DNA of 60,248 nt from an actinobacterium SCGC AAA027-J17 (lineage in GTDB: Bacteria; Actinomycetota; Actinomycetes; Nanopelagicales; Nanopelagicaceae). Of this stretch, positions 20,242-29,592 are shown in pieces. Location: contig KB912787.1 in NCBI GenBank assembly GCA_000383815.1, positions 1 through 60,248 of the forward strand, read 5' to 3'. The translations under genes were made by a program, and so were the position numbers. The notes below the pieces were generated by a model. The model was not told the DNA's origin. It searched no databases and saw nothing but the letters and a program-made list of their open reading frames with translations. Position 1 is the stretch's first letter, and each line of letters begins with the position of its first letter.

Positions 20242-21165
20242 ATGAAACTCATAGCGCAAGTAGCAACTGAAGAAGATGTTACAACGATTCTAGATATTGC
20301 AAATTCAAATCTTCTTGCACTAAACCCTAATGACATACCTATGGGAGAGATCGAAGGTCATGAGTATGTCCGAGGTTTCCATGACCCTGCGATAACTAGA
20401 TTGACAAAACTTCACTCAGAGGATGACTGGCAGAGTTTCATCACTCTCAACCCAGATTCTTCGCGCAAGCGCTTCTATCTTGACATCTACACAAGGCCTG
20501 GCGCAGAAACCCTCTCCGCATCGTTGGATTTAGCATTGGAGCTGGCACGTGAGTACGACCCGGAGTATCGACTTTGGTTAGGAACTCAATCCAATGACTT
20601 TGATTACAAAAGTCTTCTTGAGAGCCGCGAATTCACAATTCTTCGAAAATATTGGACTTTAGAGATGAAACTTCCAGTTGACATAGTGAGTGGCAGTGAG
20701 TCACCTGGCGTAATTAGAGAATTAGATCTCGACAAAGAAGATGACTTACGCACTTATCATGAGGTTCACCAAGATTCATTCAGTCAGCACTTTGGTTTTA
20801 TGCCACGGCACTTTGATGAATGGAGTGAACTTGTGGTTCGAGATAAAGATGAGATCAAGATGCAGGCATGGCTTATCTCAGTCAATGGTTATCCGGCTGG
20901 TTTTGTGGACATCAATGATGAGCAACTCCACAATGATTCAGGTTATGTCTCAGGTTTAGGAGTAAGGCATGCGTTTCAAGGTAAGGGGCTTGGCGAGGCG
21001 CTACTTCGCCATGCAATTCAGGTTAATAGTGAGTTAGGTCGTTCGAAGCTCTGCCTAAGTGTTGATGCAGGAAATGAAAGTGGAGCGCTACGGCTTTATG
21101 AAAAAGTGGGAATGAAGCCCATCTCTGAGTGGCATCAATATGAAAATCTAAACTGGAGTAAGTGA
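20242..21165 (+). CDS. Tandem-GNAT-domain N-acetyltransferase (MshD-like architecture)
   Basis: 307 aa; C-terminal GNAT motif SGLGVRHAFQGKGLGEALLRHAIQVNSELGRSKLCLSVDAGNESGALRLYEKVGM. Confidence 0.8.
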   Translation: MKLIAQVATEEDVTTILDIANSNLLALNPNDIPMGEIEGHEYVRGFHDPAITRLTKLHSEDDWQSFITLNPDSSRKRFYLDIYTRPGAETLSASLDLALELAREYDPEYRLWLGTQSNDFDYKSLLESREFTILRKYWTLEMKLPVDIVSGSESPGVIRELDLDKEDDLRTYHEVHQDSFSQHFGFMPRHFDEWSELVVRDKDEIKMQAWLISVNGYPAGFVDINDEQLHNDSGYVSGLGVRHAFQGKGLGEALLRHAIQVNSELGRSKLCLSVDAGNESGALRLYEKVGMKPISEWHQYENLNWSK

Positions 21166-21190
21166 GCCTCATTCCAGTAGAGGAATTAGA

Positions 21191-21242
21191 AGCAACCGCC
21201 TCCTAAGCGGTAGGTCGCAGGTTCAACTCCCGCCGGGGACGC
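21191..21242 (+). repeat. 52 bp direct repeat copy 2 (orphan tRNA-Arg 3' fragment)
   Basis: Identical to 20145..20196; lacks acceptor 5' strand and D arm, so not a functional tRNA. Confidence 0.97.
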
Positions 21243-21248
21243 AATTAA

Positions 21249-23348
21249 TTAATGATCAATAGTGAAACGTTTTAATTGTTTAGGTGCCCACCAATTTCGT
21301 TCTCCAAATAATCTCATCAAGGCAGGAACTAGCAATGCTCTAACTAAAGTGGCATCTAAAATAATTGCAAATGCCACACCAAAGCCAAGCATCTTGATTG
21401 AGGTAACACCACTTAATACAAATGAGGCAAAAACTATTGCCAATAATCCTGCAGCTGCAGTGATGATGCGGGCTGATCTTTGTAAACCAGTTGCCACCGA
21501 TTCAATATTTGAACGGCCAGCATCATGCTCCTCTTTAATTCTAGATAGCAGGAATAACTCATAATCCATTGATAAGCCAAAGGCGACAACAGCCACCAAA
21601 ATAATCGAGCCGGTATCAACTGAGCCGGTAGTGGTGAAATCACCCACCAACCACTTCAAATTACCATCGACAAATATCCAGGTAATAACCCCCAAAGTGG
21701 CAGCTAGTGAGAGGATATTTAAAATCACCGCTTTGATTGGCAGGATTAAAGAGCCGGTAAATACAAACAACAGAAGTAATACACCAATTGCAATCCAGGT
21801 AAGTGCCCAAGGCATTGTTTTAGCAATTCCAATTTGGGTATCAGCATAATCTGCTGCAACTCCGCCAATTAAGGTTTGATCAGGTGATGGAATTAACCTA
21901 ATCTGCTTAATCAAGGCTTCTGCATCTGGTGTTCGAGGGCCCATATCGTGAATAGCAATAACTCGAACATCATTTCCAAGAATTTGTGGCTCACCAACTC
22001 TTACTACGCCAGATACTTTGGCAATCTCTTGGGTGTACTTATTGATCTGCTCAATTTTACTTGCACCACCAGGGATGATTGCTTCAATTGGATTTCCCTC
22101 TTGCCCAGGAAATCTTTCAGTGATCAACTGAGCTGAATATGCAGCTGGGTTGCTGGCAGGTAAAACGCGAGAGTCAACCTGTGAGAAAACTATGTTTTTA
22201 ATTGGCGCAGCTAGTACCGTCAAAATCACAAGGCTCAGCACAACTACTGAAACTGGTTTGCGCATTACAAATCTTGCAGTTTGTGCCCATCGGCCATCCT
22301 CTTTAGGGGTCAACGCACCTTTACGCACCACCGCTTTATCAATTCGCTTTCCAAGTATTGCCAGTAAGGCAGGAAGTGCAACCAGTGCACCTAATACCGC
22401 CATAATTACAACAGTCACACCGGCGTATCCAAATGATTTTAAAAACATAAGTGGGAATAACATCAAAGCTGCCAAAGTAATTACTACTGTTAAACCTGAA
22501 TAGAAAACAGTTTTACCTGCAGTTGCCACAGTCTTTTTAATTGCTTCATCAACTGATTTTCCAGAATGAAGCTCTTCACGAAATCTATTTACAACCAACA
22601 AGGAGTAATCAATTCCAAGGCCTAAGCCCAATCCGGTGATTAGATTCAGTGCGAAAACACTTACCCCAGTAAATAATGTTAAGAGATAGATAACTAAAAG
22701 TGAGCCCAGGATTGCAGAAACACCCACTAGTAATGGCATTGCACTAGCAACTAGCCCACCAAAGACAAAGACCAACAAAATAAAAGTTAGCGGGATAGAG
22801 ATTGCTTCAGAGAGTTTTAAGTCATTTGCAATCTTGGTATTAATGGCATGAGCAAATACACCAGTACCGCTTGCATAAACTGTTAAGTTTTCAAATTTGC
22901 CATCATACTTTTCCTGAATTCGCTTACCTAAAGATTGAACGTTATCCCACTCAACATCTTCAGAATAGATAAAAAGAAATGCAGAGTTTTCATCTGAACT
23001 CTTTAATGTTGGCGCACCACCAGCGCTCCAATATGACAAGGTTGAACCCACACCAGCTTCACCTTTAATACTTTGCTCTAGTTTGGCAGCTGTTGCAACG
23101 ACAGCAGGATCATTAACTCCATTTGGAGTTTCAACCACTAAAACCACAGCTGGATCTTTCACCTTAAACACATCGGTTAGATACTCAAATGCCTTTGCAG
23201 AATCACTCTTTGGATCGTTATACCCGCCACTATCAAGTTTGCCGAAAACAGAGGTGCCGATCGCCCCTGCTGAAAAAATAGCTACTAGAAATAAAGAAAA
23301 GATTAATCGCTTGCGTTTAACAATAAGTGAGCCTAGTTTTTCAAACAT
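21249..23348 (-). CDS. MMPL/RND family transporter
   Basis: 699 aa, two 6-TM halves; GLGLGIDYSLLVVNRFREEL and GLSMDYELFLLSRIKEEHDAG. Confidence 0.92.
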   Translation of the reverse strand: MFEKLGSLIVKRKRLIFSLFLVAIFSAGAIGTSVFGKLDSGGYNDPKSDSAKAFEYLTDVFKVKDPAVVLVVETPNGVNDPAVVATAAKLEQSIKGEAGVGSTLSYWSAGGAPTLKSSDENSAFLFIYSEDVEWDNVQSLGKRIQEKYDGKFENLTVYASGTGVFAHAINTKIANDLKLSEAISIPLTFILLVFVFGGLVASAMPLLVGVSAILGSLLVIYLLTLFTGVSVFALNLITGLGLGLGIDYSLLVVNRFREELHSGKSVDEAIKKTVATAGKTVFYSGLTVVITLAALMLFPLMFLKSFGYAGVTVVIMAVLGALVALPALLAILGKRIDKAVVRKGALTPKEDGRWAQTARFVMRKPVSVVVLSLVILTVLAAPIKNIVFSQVDSRVLPASNPAAYSAQLITERFPGQEGNPIEAIIPGGASKIEQINKYTQEIAKVSGVVRVGEPQILGNDVRVIAIHDMGPRTPDAEALIKQIRLIPSPDQTLIGGVAADYADTQIGIAKTMPWALTWIAIGVLLLLFVFTGSLILPIKAVILNILSLAATLGVITWIFVDGNLKWLVGDFTTTGSVDTGSIILVAVVAFGLSMDYELFLLSRIKEEHDAGRSNIESVATGLQRSARIITAAAGLLAIVFASFVLSGVTSIKMLGFGVAFAIILDATLVRALLVPALMRLFGERNWWAPKQLKRFTIDH

Positions 23349-23397
23349 ATTCGCCTATTCATTATCTATTGATCTAAGAAGGTAGACTTATATTCTA

Positions 23398-23556
23398 ATG
23401 AGTGAGAGCGTAAATCATAAAAAAGATAAGCCAATAGTTGTTGGTGAAGTTAATCACGAATTACTACCAAAAATTACAAGTGATGAGATTGATTTAGAGG
23501 TAGATGAAAGACGTGATGAGGAAATCGCGGGAGATAAACCACCTCACCACGGTTAA
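23398..23556 (+). CDS. Small acidic hypothetical protein (52 aa)
   Basis: MSESVNHKKDKPIVVGEVNHELLPKITSDEIDLEVDERRDEEIAGDKPPHHG*; complete short ORF in the gap between MMPL and FmdB. Confidence 0.45.
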   Translation: MSESVNHKKDKPIVVGEVNHELLPKITSDEIDLEVDERRDEEIAGDKPPHHG

Positions 23557-23559
23557 AAA

Positions 23560-23835
23560 CTACTCGGTACTTTTTGCCGCAGGTTTACTCTCAGTTTTAG
23601 CAGCAGGTTTACTCTCAGTTTTTGTCGCTGGAGTATCACTTTTTGTTGCAGGTGTAGTTGTTCTTGAATCAGTCTTATAAAAACCACTTCCTTTAAAAAC
23701 AACGCCAACATTGTTATAAACCTTTCGCACCTGACCATCACATTTAGGGCAGTGCTCGATTGCTGCTTCTGTGAAAGATTGCACAGCCTCAAAGGCGTGC
23801 TCACACTCATTACACAGATATTCATAGGTCGGCAT
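23560..23835 (-). CDS. FmdB-family zinc ribbon protein
   Basis: MPTYEYLCNECEHAFEAVQSFTEAAIEHCPKCDGQVRKVYNNVGVVFKGSGFYKTD. Confidence 0.92.
   Translation of the reverse strand: MPTYEYLCNECEHAFEAVQSFTEAAIEHCPKCDGQVRKVYNNVGVVFKGSGFYKTDSRTTTPATKSDTPATKTESKPAAKTESKPAAKSTE
23579..23626. repeat. 24 bp tandem repeat (2 copies) in the FmdB C-terminal tail
   Basis: gcaggtttactctcagtttt repeated at 23579 and 23603; encodes a repeated SKPAAKTE-type unit. Confidence 0.8.
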
Positions 23836-23890
23836 AGGAGTAATCTTAAGCAGGTGGGAAGATAAGGGCTAACTCAACTTAGGGGGAATA

Positions 23891-24466
23891 GTGAAGAAGT
23901 ATCTGCGCGTACTTTTTACTCTACTTATTGTTGGCATCACCCCAGTTTCAAACGCATGGGCAACCTCAATTGTTAGCACTTCACCAACCGCCGGATCAGT
24001 TCTTAGTATCTCGCCAACAGCTATAACCATCAAAGCAAATGCTGATTTGTTAAGTGGTGCTAATGAGATGACTGTTACCGATGCAAAAGGTGGCAGAGTT
24101 GATGATGGCTCCCTTCAAGTTCAAGGGGCAGTTTTAATGGTTGGTATAAAACCCTTAACTACATCTGGTCTATACACAGTTGCTTACACATTGATGGCAA
24201 TTGATCAACCACCAATTACTGGAACATTTACATTTTTATATAACGCACCAGGTGAGATTGCAGTAGCAACCCCAGCCCCATCAGTTGAAGAGGTGCTCAA
24301 CACATCACCTAATCGAATTACTGACCTATTTGTCATTGGGTTGATGATCTTTGCATTTGTCATGATGATCTTCTTATCTCGCTATGCAAAGAAGACTTTT
24401 AAGACTCCAGCAAAGCCCCGTAAAGTTAAGAAAAATAGCAGCGCCAGCAAAAAATTTGTAAAGTAA
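23891..24466 (+). CDS. CopC-domain copper resistance protein
   Basis: Signal peptide, VSTSPTAGSVLSISPTAITIKANADLLSGANEMTVTDAKG ... GLYTVAYTLMAIDQPPITGTFTFLY, C-terminal TM. Confidence 0.82.
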   Translation: MKKYLRVLFTLLIVGITPVSNAWATSIVSTSPTAGSVLSISPTAITIKANADLLSGANEMTVTDAKGGRVDDGSLQVQGAVLMVGIKPLTTSGLYTVAYTLMAIDQPPITGTFTFLYNAPGEIAVATPAPSVEEVLNTSPNRITDLFVIGLMIFAFVMMIFLSRYAKKTFKTPAKPRKVKKNSSASKKFVK

Positions 24467-24479
24467 TTTCGGTGCATAT

Positions 24480-26300
24480 TTGATTGAGATACTCTCACCA
24501 TTAGCTAAAGGCCTAATGCAGTTAACTGGCGTATTGAGTATTGGGTTATTAATTGCTATTGCTTTCCTAGATTTAGATCTCAAGGGCAAGGTGCTAAATA
24601 GCAGCTTGATTAAAAAGACTCGCACCTTGATTTACAGCTGGCTGGTAGTAACTTTTATTTATATTTTAATTCAAATTGCATACCTTCTAGAACAACCCCT
24701 ATCGGCCTCCTTTGACCTAACTGTTATTCGATCATATTTGACCCAAACATCAATTGGTAAGAGTTATTTAGTCCAGATGATTGGTATTGCGGTAGTGCTG
24801 CTAATTCCACTTAAAAAAGTGATCTCTACCTATGTAGCACTTTTAATCTCTCTAGTTGCAATTACTGCGCCAGTTTTTCAAAGTCATGGCAGCACCTCCG
24901 GGTATCACGGACTGGCAATTGGAGCATTGGTTGTTCATGTTATTGCACTTAGCTTTTGGGTGGGCGGGCTATTTGGATTGACTCAGCTCTCTAAGGCGAA
25001 CAAGCTAATTGCCCTGCCTAGATTTAGCGAGATCGCTCTTTGGAGTGCAATTGCAGTTGTTTTAACTGGAGCAGCTACTGCTTGGACCAGATTAGATTCA
25101 ATCCAAGCTTGGCAAAGTAAGTATGGCGCTGTGACCTTACTTAAAATATTTTTAGCAATCACTTTAATTGGTTTTGGTGCGTTACATCGAAGATGGATCA
25201 TAAAATCTGATTACCCATCTGTATTTAGGTTAGTTACCGCCGAGATAGGGATAATGATTTCAACCATTTTTGTTGGAAGCTGGTTATCAACAATTAACCC
25301 ACCAGAGCGGGAAATTATTTCATCCCCTGGCTTGTTAGTCACCGGTATTGAAATGCCTGAGCCACCAACTTTTTCAAGAGTTTTACTTGCTTATGATGCA
25401 GATGGACTGATGCTTGGGCTATTAATTTTTGCAGTGGCAATTTATATAAAGGGTGTAGTCATTTTAAGCAGGAGAGGTGATAAGTGGCCGGTAGGTAGAA
25501 CAATTGCTTTCGCTCTTGGCATATCAGCGATTGATTTTGCAACCAGTGGCGGCTTAGGTGTTTACTCCCGCTTTGCTTTTTCTAATCACATGCTCTCGCA
25601 CATGGTGCTCGGAATGATTGCGCCAATTGGAATTGTCTTAGGAGCGCCAATCACCTTAGCCCTTCGCACATTACCTATTGGTCGAAATGAGCAAGAAAGA
25701 GGTATCCGGGGAAGCTTTATCGCGCTGCTGCACTCTAAACTTTCAAAGATTTACACCCATCCAGTTGTTGCGCTAGCAATCTTTAATGGCTCACTATTTG
25801 CCCTTTACTTCACACCATTGTTTGGCAATCTAATGCAAGGCCATAGTGGGCACTTCTTTATGTCAATTCACTTTTTGTTATCAGGTATTTTATTTTTCCA
25901 AGTTCTAATTGGTGTTGATCCAATGCCGCGCAAAGTTCTGCATATCGTTAAAGTGATCATCATCTTTGCTGCCATGAGTATTCATGCATTTTTCTCGATC
26001 TCAGTAATGTCAGCCTCAACCTTGCTTGATAATGGTTACTTTGCATTACTAGAGCGACCTTGGGCCACTGATTTATTAGCTGATCAAAGAGCAGGTGGTG
26101 CTATTGGTTGGGCAATGGGTGAGATTCCAATTCTGCTTGCGCTACTGGCCACCTTTATTCAATGGACAAGGCAGGATAAGAAAGAGGCAGCACGTATTGA
26201 TCGGGCAGCAGATAGAGCAGCTGCCATGGGTGAAAAAGATGATTTAGCCCTTTACAACCAGTACTTGGCTGAGTTAAATCGACGAGATAACTCACAATAG
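24480..26300 (+). CDS. CopD / CtaG (caa3-type) fusion membrane protein
   Basis: 606 aa: N-terminal CopD-like (HGSTSGYHGLAIGALVVHVIALSFWVGGLFGL) and C-terminal CtaG-like (FSNHMLSHMVLGMIAPIGIVLGAPITLALR). Confidence 0.85.
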   Translation: MIEILSPLAKGLMQLTGVLSIGLLIAIAFLDLDLKGKVLNSSLIKKTRTLIYSWLVVTFIYILIQIAYLLEQPLSASFDLTVIRSYLTQTSIGKSYLVQMIGIAVVLLIPLKKVISTYVALLISLVAITAPVFQSHGSTSGYHGLAIGALVVHVIALSFWVGGLFGLTQLSKANKLIALPRFSEIALWSAIAVVLTGAATAWTRLDSIQAWQSKYGAVTLLKIFLAITLIGFGALHRRWIIKSDYPSVFRLVTAEIGIMISTIFVGSWLSTINPPEREIISSPGLLVTGIEMPEPPTFSRVLLAYDADGLMLGLLIFAVAIYIKGVVILSRRGDKWPVGRTIAFALGISAIDFATSGGLGVYSRFAFSNHMLSHMVLGMIAPIGIVLGAPITLALRTLPIGRNEQERGIRGSFIALLHSKLSKIYTHPVVALAIFNGSLFALYFTPLFGNLMQGHSGHFFMSIHFLLSGILFFQVLIGVDPMPRKVLHIVKVIIIFAAMSIHAFFSISVMSASTLLDNGYFALLERPWATDLLADQRAGGAIGWAMGEIPILLALLATFIQWTRQDKKEAARIDRAADRAAAMGEKDDLALYNQYLAELNRRDNSQ

Positions 26301-26309
26301 AATATAGGG

Positions 26310-27473
26310 ATGCCGATGAGTTCTGATATGCCAGCTTTATATGGTCCGGAGTACCAAGCGTTGCGGGAAAGTGTTAGTGCGCTCGCTCAAAAAAAGATTG
26401 CACCATTTGCTCAAGATGTTGATGAGAACTCCAGATATCCGCAAGAGGCAGCAGATGCATTGCAATCTGCCGGGCTTGCTGCAGCACATGTGCCAGTTGA
26501 ATTTGGTGGCCAAGGAGCTGGTGCATTAGCTGCGGTGATAATTATTGAAGAGGTAGCAAGAGTTTGTGGTGCATCATCTTTAATTCCAGCGGTGAATAAA
26601 TTAGGTTCGGTACCTTTAATGATTGCTGGCAATAGTGAGCAGAAGAAAAAGTATTTAACCCAGTTAGCTGCTGGCAAAGGATTTTCTTATTGCCTATCTG
26701 AGTCAGAGGCTGGATCTGATGCGGCTGCTATGAAAACTAAGGCTGTAAAAGATGGTGATAGTTGGGTTATCTCTGGAAGTAAGAAATGGATTTCAAATGC
26801 GGGGGTCTCTGAGTTTTACACAGTTCTCGCATCAACTGACCCAAGTAAAGGTGCAAAAGGAATCTCAGCATTTATTGTTGAAAAATCAGATACAGGAGTT
26901 TCATTTGGCTCTCATGAGAAAAAGATGGGATTTCGAGGATCACCAACTCGTGAGGTCTACTTTGATAATGTAAAAATCAGTGATGACCGAAGATTAGGTG
27001 AGATAGGAAGTGGATTTTCACTTGCCATGAAAACTCTAGATCACACCAGAATTACCATTGCCGCACAAGCTTTAGGAATTGCTCAAGGTGCATTTGATGT
27101 GGCGAAAAAGTATGCCCATGAACGCCAACAATTTGGTAAGCCAATATTTGATTTTCAAGCAGTGCAATTTATGTTAGCTGACATGGCAATGCAGATTGAA
27201 GCTGCTCGCCAATTAACATATGCAGCCGCGGTTAAAAGTGAAAGAGCAGAAAGTGATTTAACCTTCTTCTCAGCAGCCAGCAAATGCTTTGCCACAGATG
27301 TAGCTATGAAGGTAACTACTGATGCGGTGCAGGTATTAGGTGGTTATGGATATGTAAGTGATTATCCAGTTGAGCGCATGATGCGAGATGCCAAACTAAC
27401 TCAAATTTATGAGGGCACAAACCAGATTCAACGCGTAGTGATGGCTAGAAATTTAGATTCCTTAACTAATTAA
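26310..27473 (+). CDS. Acyl-CoA dehydrogenase
   Basis: LSESEAGSDAAAMKTKA, ERQQFGKPIFDFQAVQFMLADMA, GGYGYVSDYPVERMMRDAKLTQIYEGTNQIQR. Confidence 0.95.
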   Translation: MPMSSDMPALYGPEYQALRESVSALAQKKIAPFAQDVDENSRYPQEAADALQSAGLAAAHVPVEFGGQGAGALAAVIIIEEVARVCGASSLIPAVNKLGSVPLMIAGNSEQKKKYLTQLAAGKGFSYCLSESEAGSDAAAMKTKAVKDGDSWVISGSKKWISNAGVSEFYTVLASTDPSKGAKGISAFIVEKSDTGVSFGSHEKKMGFRGSPTREVYFDNVKISDDRRLGEIGSGFSLAMKTLDHTRITIAAQALGIAQGAFDVAKKYAHERQQFGKPIFDFQAVQFMLADMAMQIEAARQLTYAAAVKSERAESDLTFFSAASKCFATDVAMKVTTDAVQVLGGYGYVSDYPVERMMRDAKLTQIYEGTNQIQRVVMARNLDSLTN

Positions 27474-28012
27474 AATCTAACAATAATCTCAGGAGTTGCC
27501 GCAGCCTTTACTTTTTGATCATGAGGCTCAACTGGAAGTGGTTCACTAGTTAATTCACCGCGGTGTAATAGCGCGATGGTCCAAGCCTTACTTTTTGCCA
27601 ACGCGCGATCATAAGATCCACCACCTTGGCCTAGTCGATTTCCTGCGCGATCAACATGTAAGGCGGGCACAATTATTAGATCAAGATTTACATTGATATC
27701 TGCATCTCCGATTGGTTCATAACTTTTGCCAACTTTTTTAAGATTTGCGCTGTTTCCATCCCACTTAACCCAGGCTAAATCATTATCTTTTATAACTTTT
27801 GGCAGAAAAACTGTTTTACCAGCAGCGATTAACCTTTGATTTAGATCACTAGTTTCTGGCTCAAACTCATATGAGATGTATGAACCAATATTTTTAATAT
27901 TCTCAAACTCTTTTGCTGAGAGAATATGGAGCCAACTATCAGCAATAAATCGATCCGCTCTCTCTTTTCGGTACTGCTTGCGCAGCTGTGATTTATTTTC
28001 TTTATTACCCAT
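27470..28012 (-). CDS. 5-formyltetrahydrofolate cyclo-ligase
   Basis: 180 aa; DLIIVPALHVDRAGNRLGQGGGSYDRAL. Confidence 0.93.
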   Translation of the reverse strand: MGNKENKSQLRKQYRKERADRFIADSWLHILSAKEFENIKNIGSYISYEFEPETSDLNQRLIAAGKTVFLPKVIKDNDLAWVKWDGNSANLKKVGKSYEPIGDADINVNLDLIIVPALHVDRAGNRLGQGGGSYDRALAKSKAWTIALLHRGELTSEPLPVEPHDQKVKAAATPEIIVRF

Positions 28013-28056
28013 GCCCCTTACCTTAATTTATGGCTTGGGCAAAGTAGGGTTTAGGT

Positions 28057-28968
28057 ATGGATGAAATAGTGACAGTCGGCGCTTTTCAGGAGCAGTTACT
28101 AAATTTAAGTAAGCCCTTAGCCGCACTTGACCTGCCACTCTTAGATGCGCATGGGGCGACCTTGGCTAGTGACCTGTTAGTGGATGAAAAACCAGTAATC
28201 AGGAGCGGGCAATTAATTGATTCAACTCAAATAGCACTTGCTGCCTCTCTTGGGCTAGATAGATTGCCATGTCGCCCACATCCACGAGTTGTAATCATTA
28301 GTGCTGGTGATGACTTAGTAGAGCCCGGAAGCAAATTAGCAGATGCCGATGATGAGTTTGAGAGTAATTCTTGGTTTTTAACCACCTTTGCTCGAGAGGT
28401 GGGAGCTCATGCATTTCGAGTACACACAATTCCAGAAACAGCTGAGCAATTAAAGTTAGTAATTGAAGATCAATTAGTAAGAGCAGATTTGATCGTAATT
28501 AGTGGTGAATCAAAGGATGAATCATTTGATTTGATTACCTCAGTTATATCAACACTTGGCGAGATTCAAATTGTCACACCAAAACTTGCTGAAAGCAGCA
28601 AACATAGCTTTGGGTTGATTGGTCCAGATAAAACCCCAGTTGTGGTTTTGCCAGGAGATCCAATCAGCAACTTTCTATCTGCAGAGCTATTTATCAGACC
28701 AATGATCACGAAGATGTTAACTGGCGTAAGTACAGATAAGCCAAATAAGAAAGTGAAGTTAACTGAATCAGTTACTTCTCCTTCAGGCGTAGCCTCTTAC
28801 ATAAGGGGTGAGTTAAATGCCGATGGTCAGGTATCGCCATTGGCAAATCAGGAATCACTTATGACACTCTCTAAGGCAAATTGCTTAATCACACTTGGTG
28901 AGAATGTGGAGAAATTAAACTCTGGTGATTCGGTCAATATTCTTAAGTTAAACCAGGATAGACGTTGA
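28057..28968 (+). CDS. glp: MoeA/gephyrin-like protein (Glp type), truncated architecture
   Basis: 303 aa; VVIISAGDDLVEPGSKL and VVVLPGDPISNFLSAELFIRP align to MoeA; subdomain II absent. Confidence 0.75.
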   Translation: MDEIVTVGAFQEQLLNLSKPLAALDLPLLDAHGATLASDLLVDEKPVIRSGQLIDSTQIALAASLGLDRLPCRPHPRVVIISAGDDLVEPGSKLADADDEFESNSWFLTTFAREVGAHAFRVHTIPETAEQLKLVIEDQLVRADLIVISGESKDESFDLITSVISTLGEIQIVTPKLAESSKHSFGLIGPDKTPVVVLPGDPISNFLSAELFIRPMITKMLTGVSTDKPNKKVKLTESVTSPSGVASYIRGELNADGQVSPLANQESLMTLSKANCLITLGENVEKLNSGDSVNILKLNQDRR

Positions 28969-29525
28969 AAAAATTAGTTGATCACGAAATTACCTTAAAG
29001 CCAATTCGTTTTAGGGACAAAGCAGAGTGGGATGGCGTTCGCGCAGTCAATCGAGATTGGCTATCACCTTGGGAAGCAACTAGACCAAAGATAGAAAGTA
29101 ATTCACCACTTCCTTCTTATTATGGGATGGTGATGCAATTGAATAAGGAGATAAGAGCACTTCGATCTATCTCGCTAGGAATTTGGTTAAATGAAGGTGG
29201 TGAGCAAAAACTAATTGGTCAAATAACTTTAGGTGGAATTATTTTTGGTGCGATGCGGGGAGCCCATATTGGTTACTGGATCGATCAACGCTTTGCTAGC
29301 CGCGGCTACACCACCAGAGCAGTCAAGCTATTAACTAAGTTTGGATTTGATGGCCTTAAGTTGCATCGTATTGAAATAAACCTTCGCCCAGAAAATGAGG
29401 CATCAAAGAAAGTTGCAGTAAAAGCTGGGTATGTATTGGAGGGGTCTAGAAACAACTACCTTCATATTGCAGGGGATTGGCGAAATCACATTACTTTTGT
29501 TAAGGAAAATCCAGAAATAAAATAA
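28965..29525 (+). CDS. RimJ-like GNAT N-acetyltransferase
   Basis: RGAHIGYWIDQRFASRGYTTRAVKLLTKFGFDGLKLHRIEINLRPENEASKKVAVKAGYVLEG. Confidence 0.9.
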   Translation: MKKLVDHEITLKPIRFRDKAEWDGVRAVNRDWLSPWEATRPKIESNSPLPSYYGMVMQLNKEIRALRSISLGIWLNEGGEQKLIGQITLGGIIFGAMRGAHIGYWIDQRFASRGYTTRAVKLLTKFGFDGLKLHRIEINLRPENEASKKVAVKAGYVLEGSRNNYLHIAGDWRNHITFVKENPEIK

Positions 29526-29592
29526 AATAAAGTAAGGACATACCTGCTCATTTGCCGTTGAATTCAACCTTTAACATTTATTGTTGTGCTTT

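Larger units (their letters stand above)
20145..21242. mobile_element. Single-gene islet at tRNA-Arg(CCT), no integrase
   Basis: Flanked by perfect 52 bp direct repeats derived from the tRNA 3' end; one gene inside. Confidence 0.75.

Noticed and set aside
21191-21242. Second tRNA-Arg gene
   Set aside because: Only the 3' portion is present; no acceptor 5' strand or D stem, so it cannot fold as a tRNA.
28057-28968. Pseudogene call for the short MoeA-like gene
   Set aside because: The deletion is in-frame and clean, the ORF is intact and well placed in an operon-like locus, so a specialised protein is more likely than decay.
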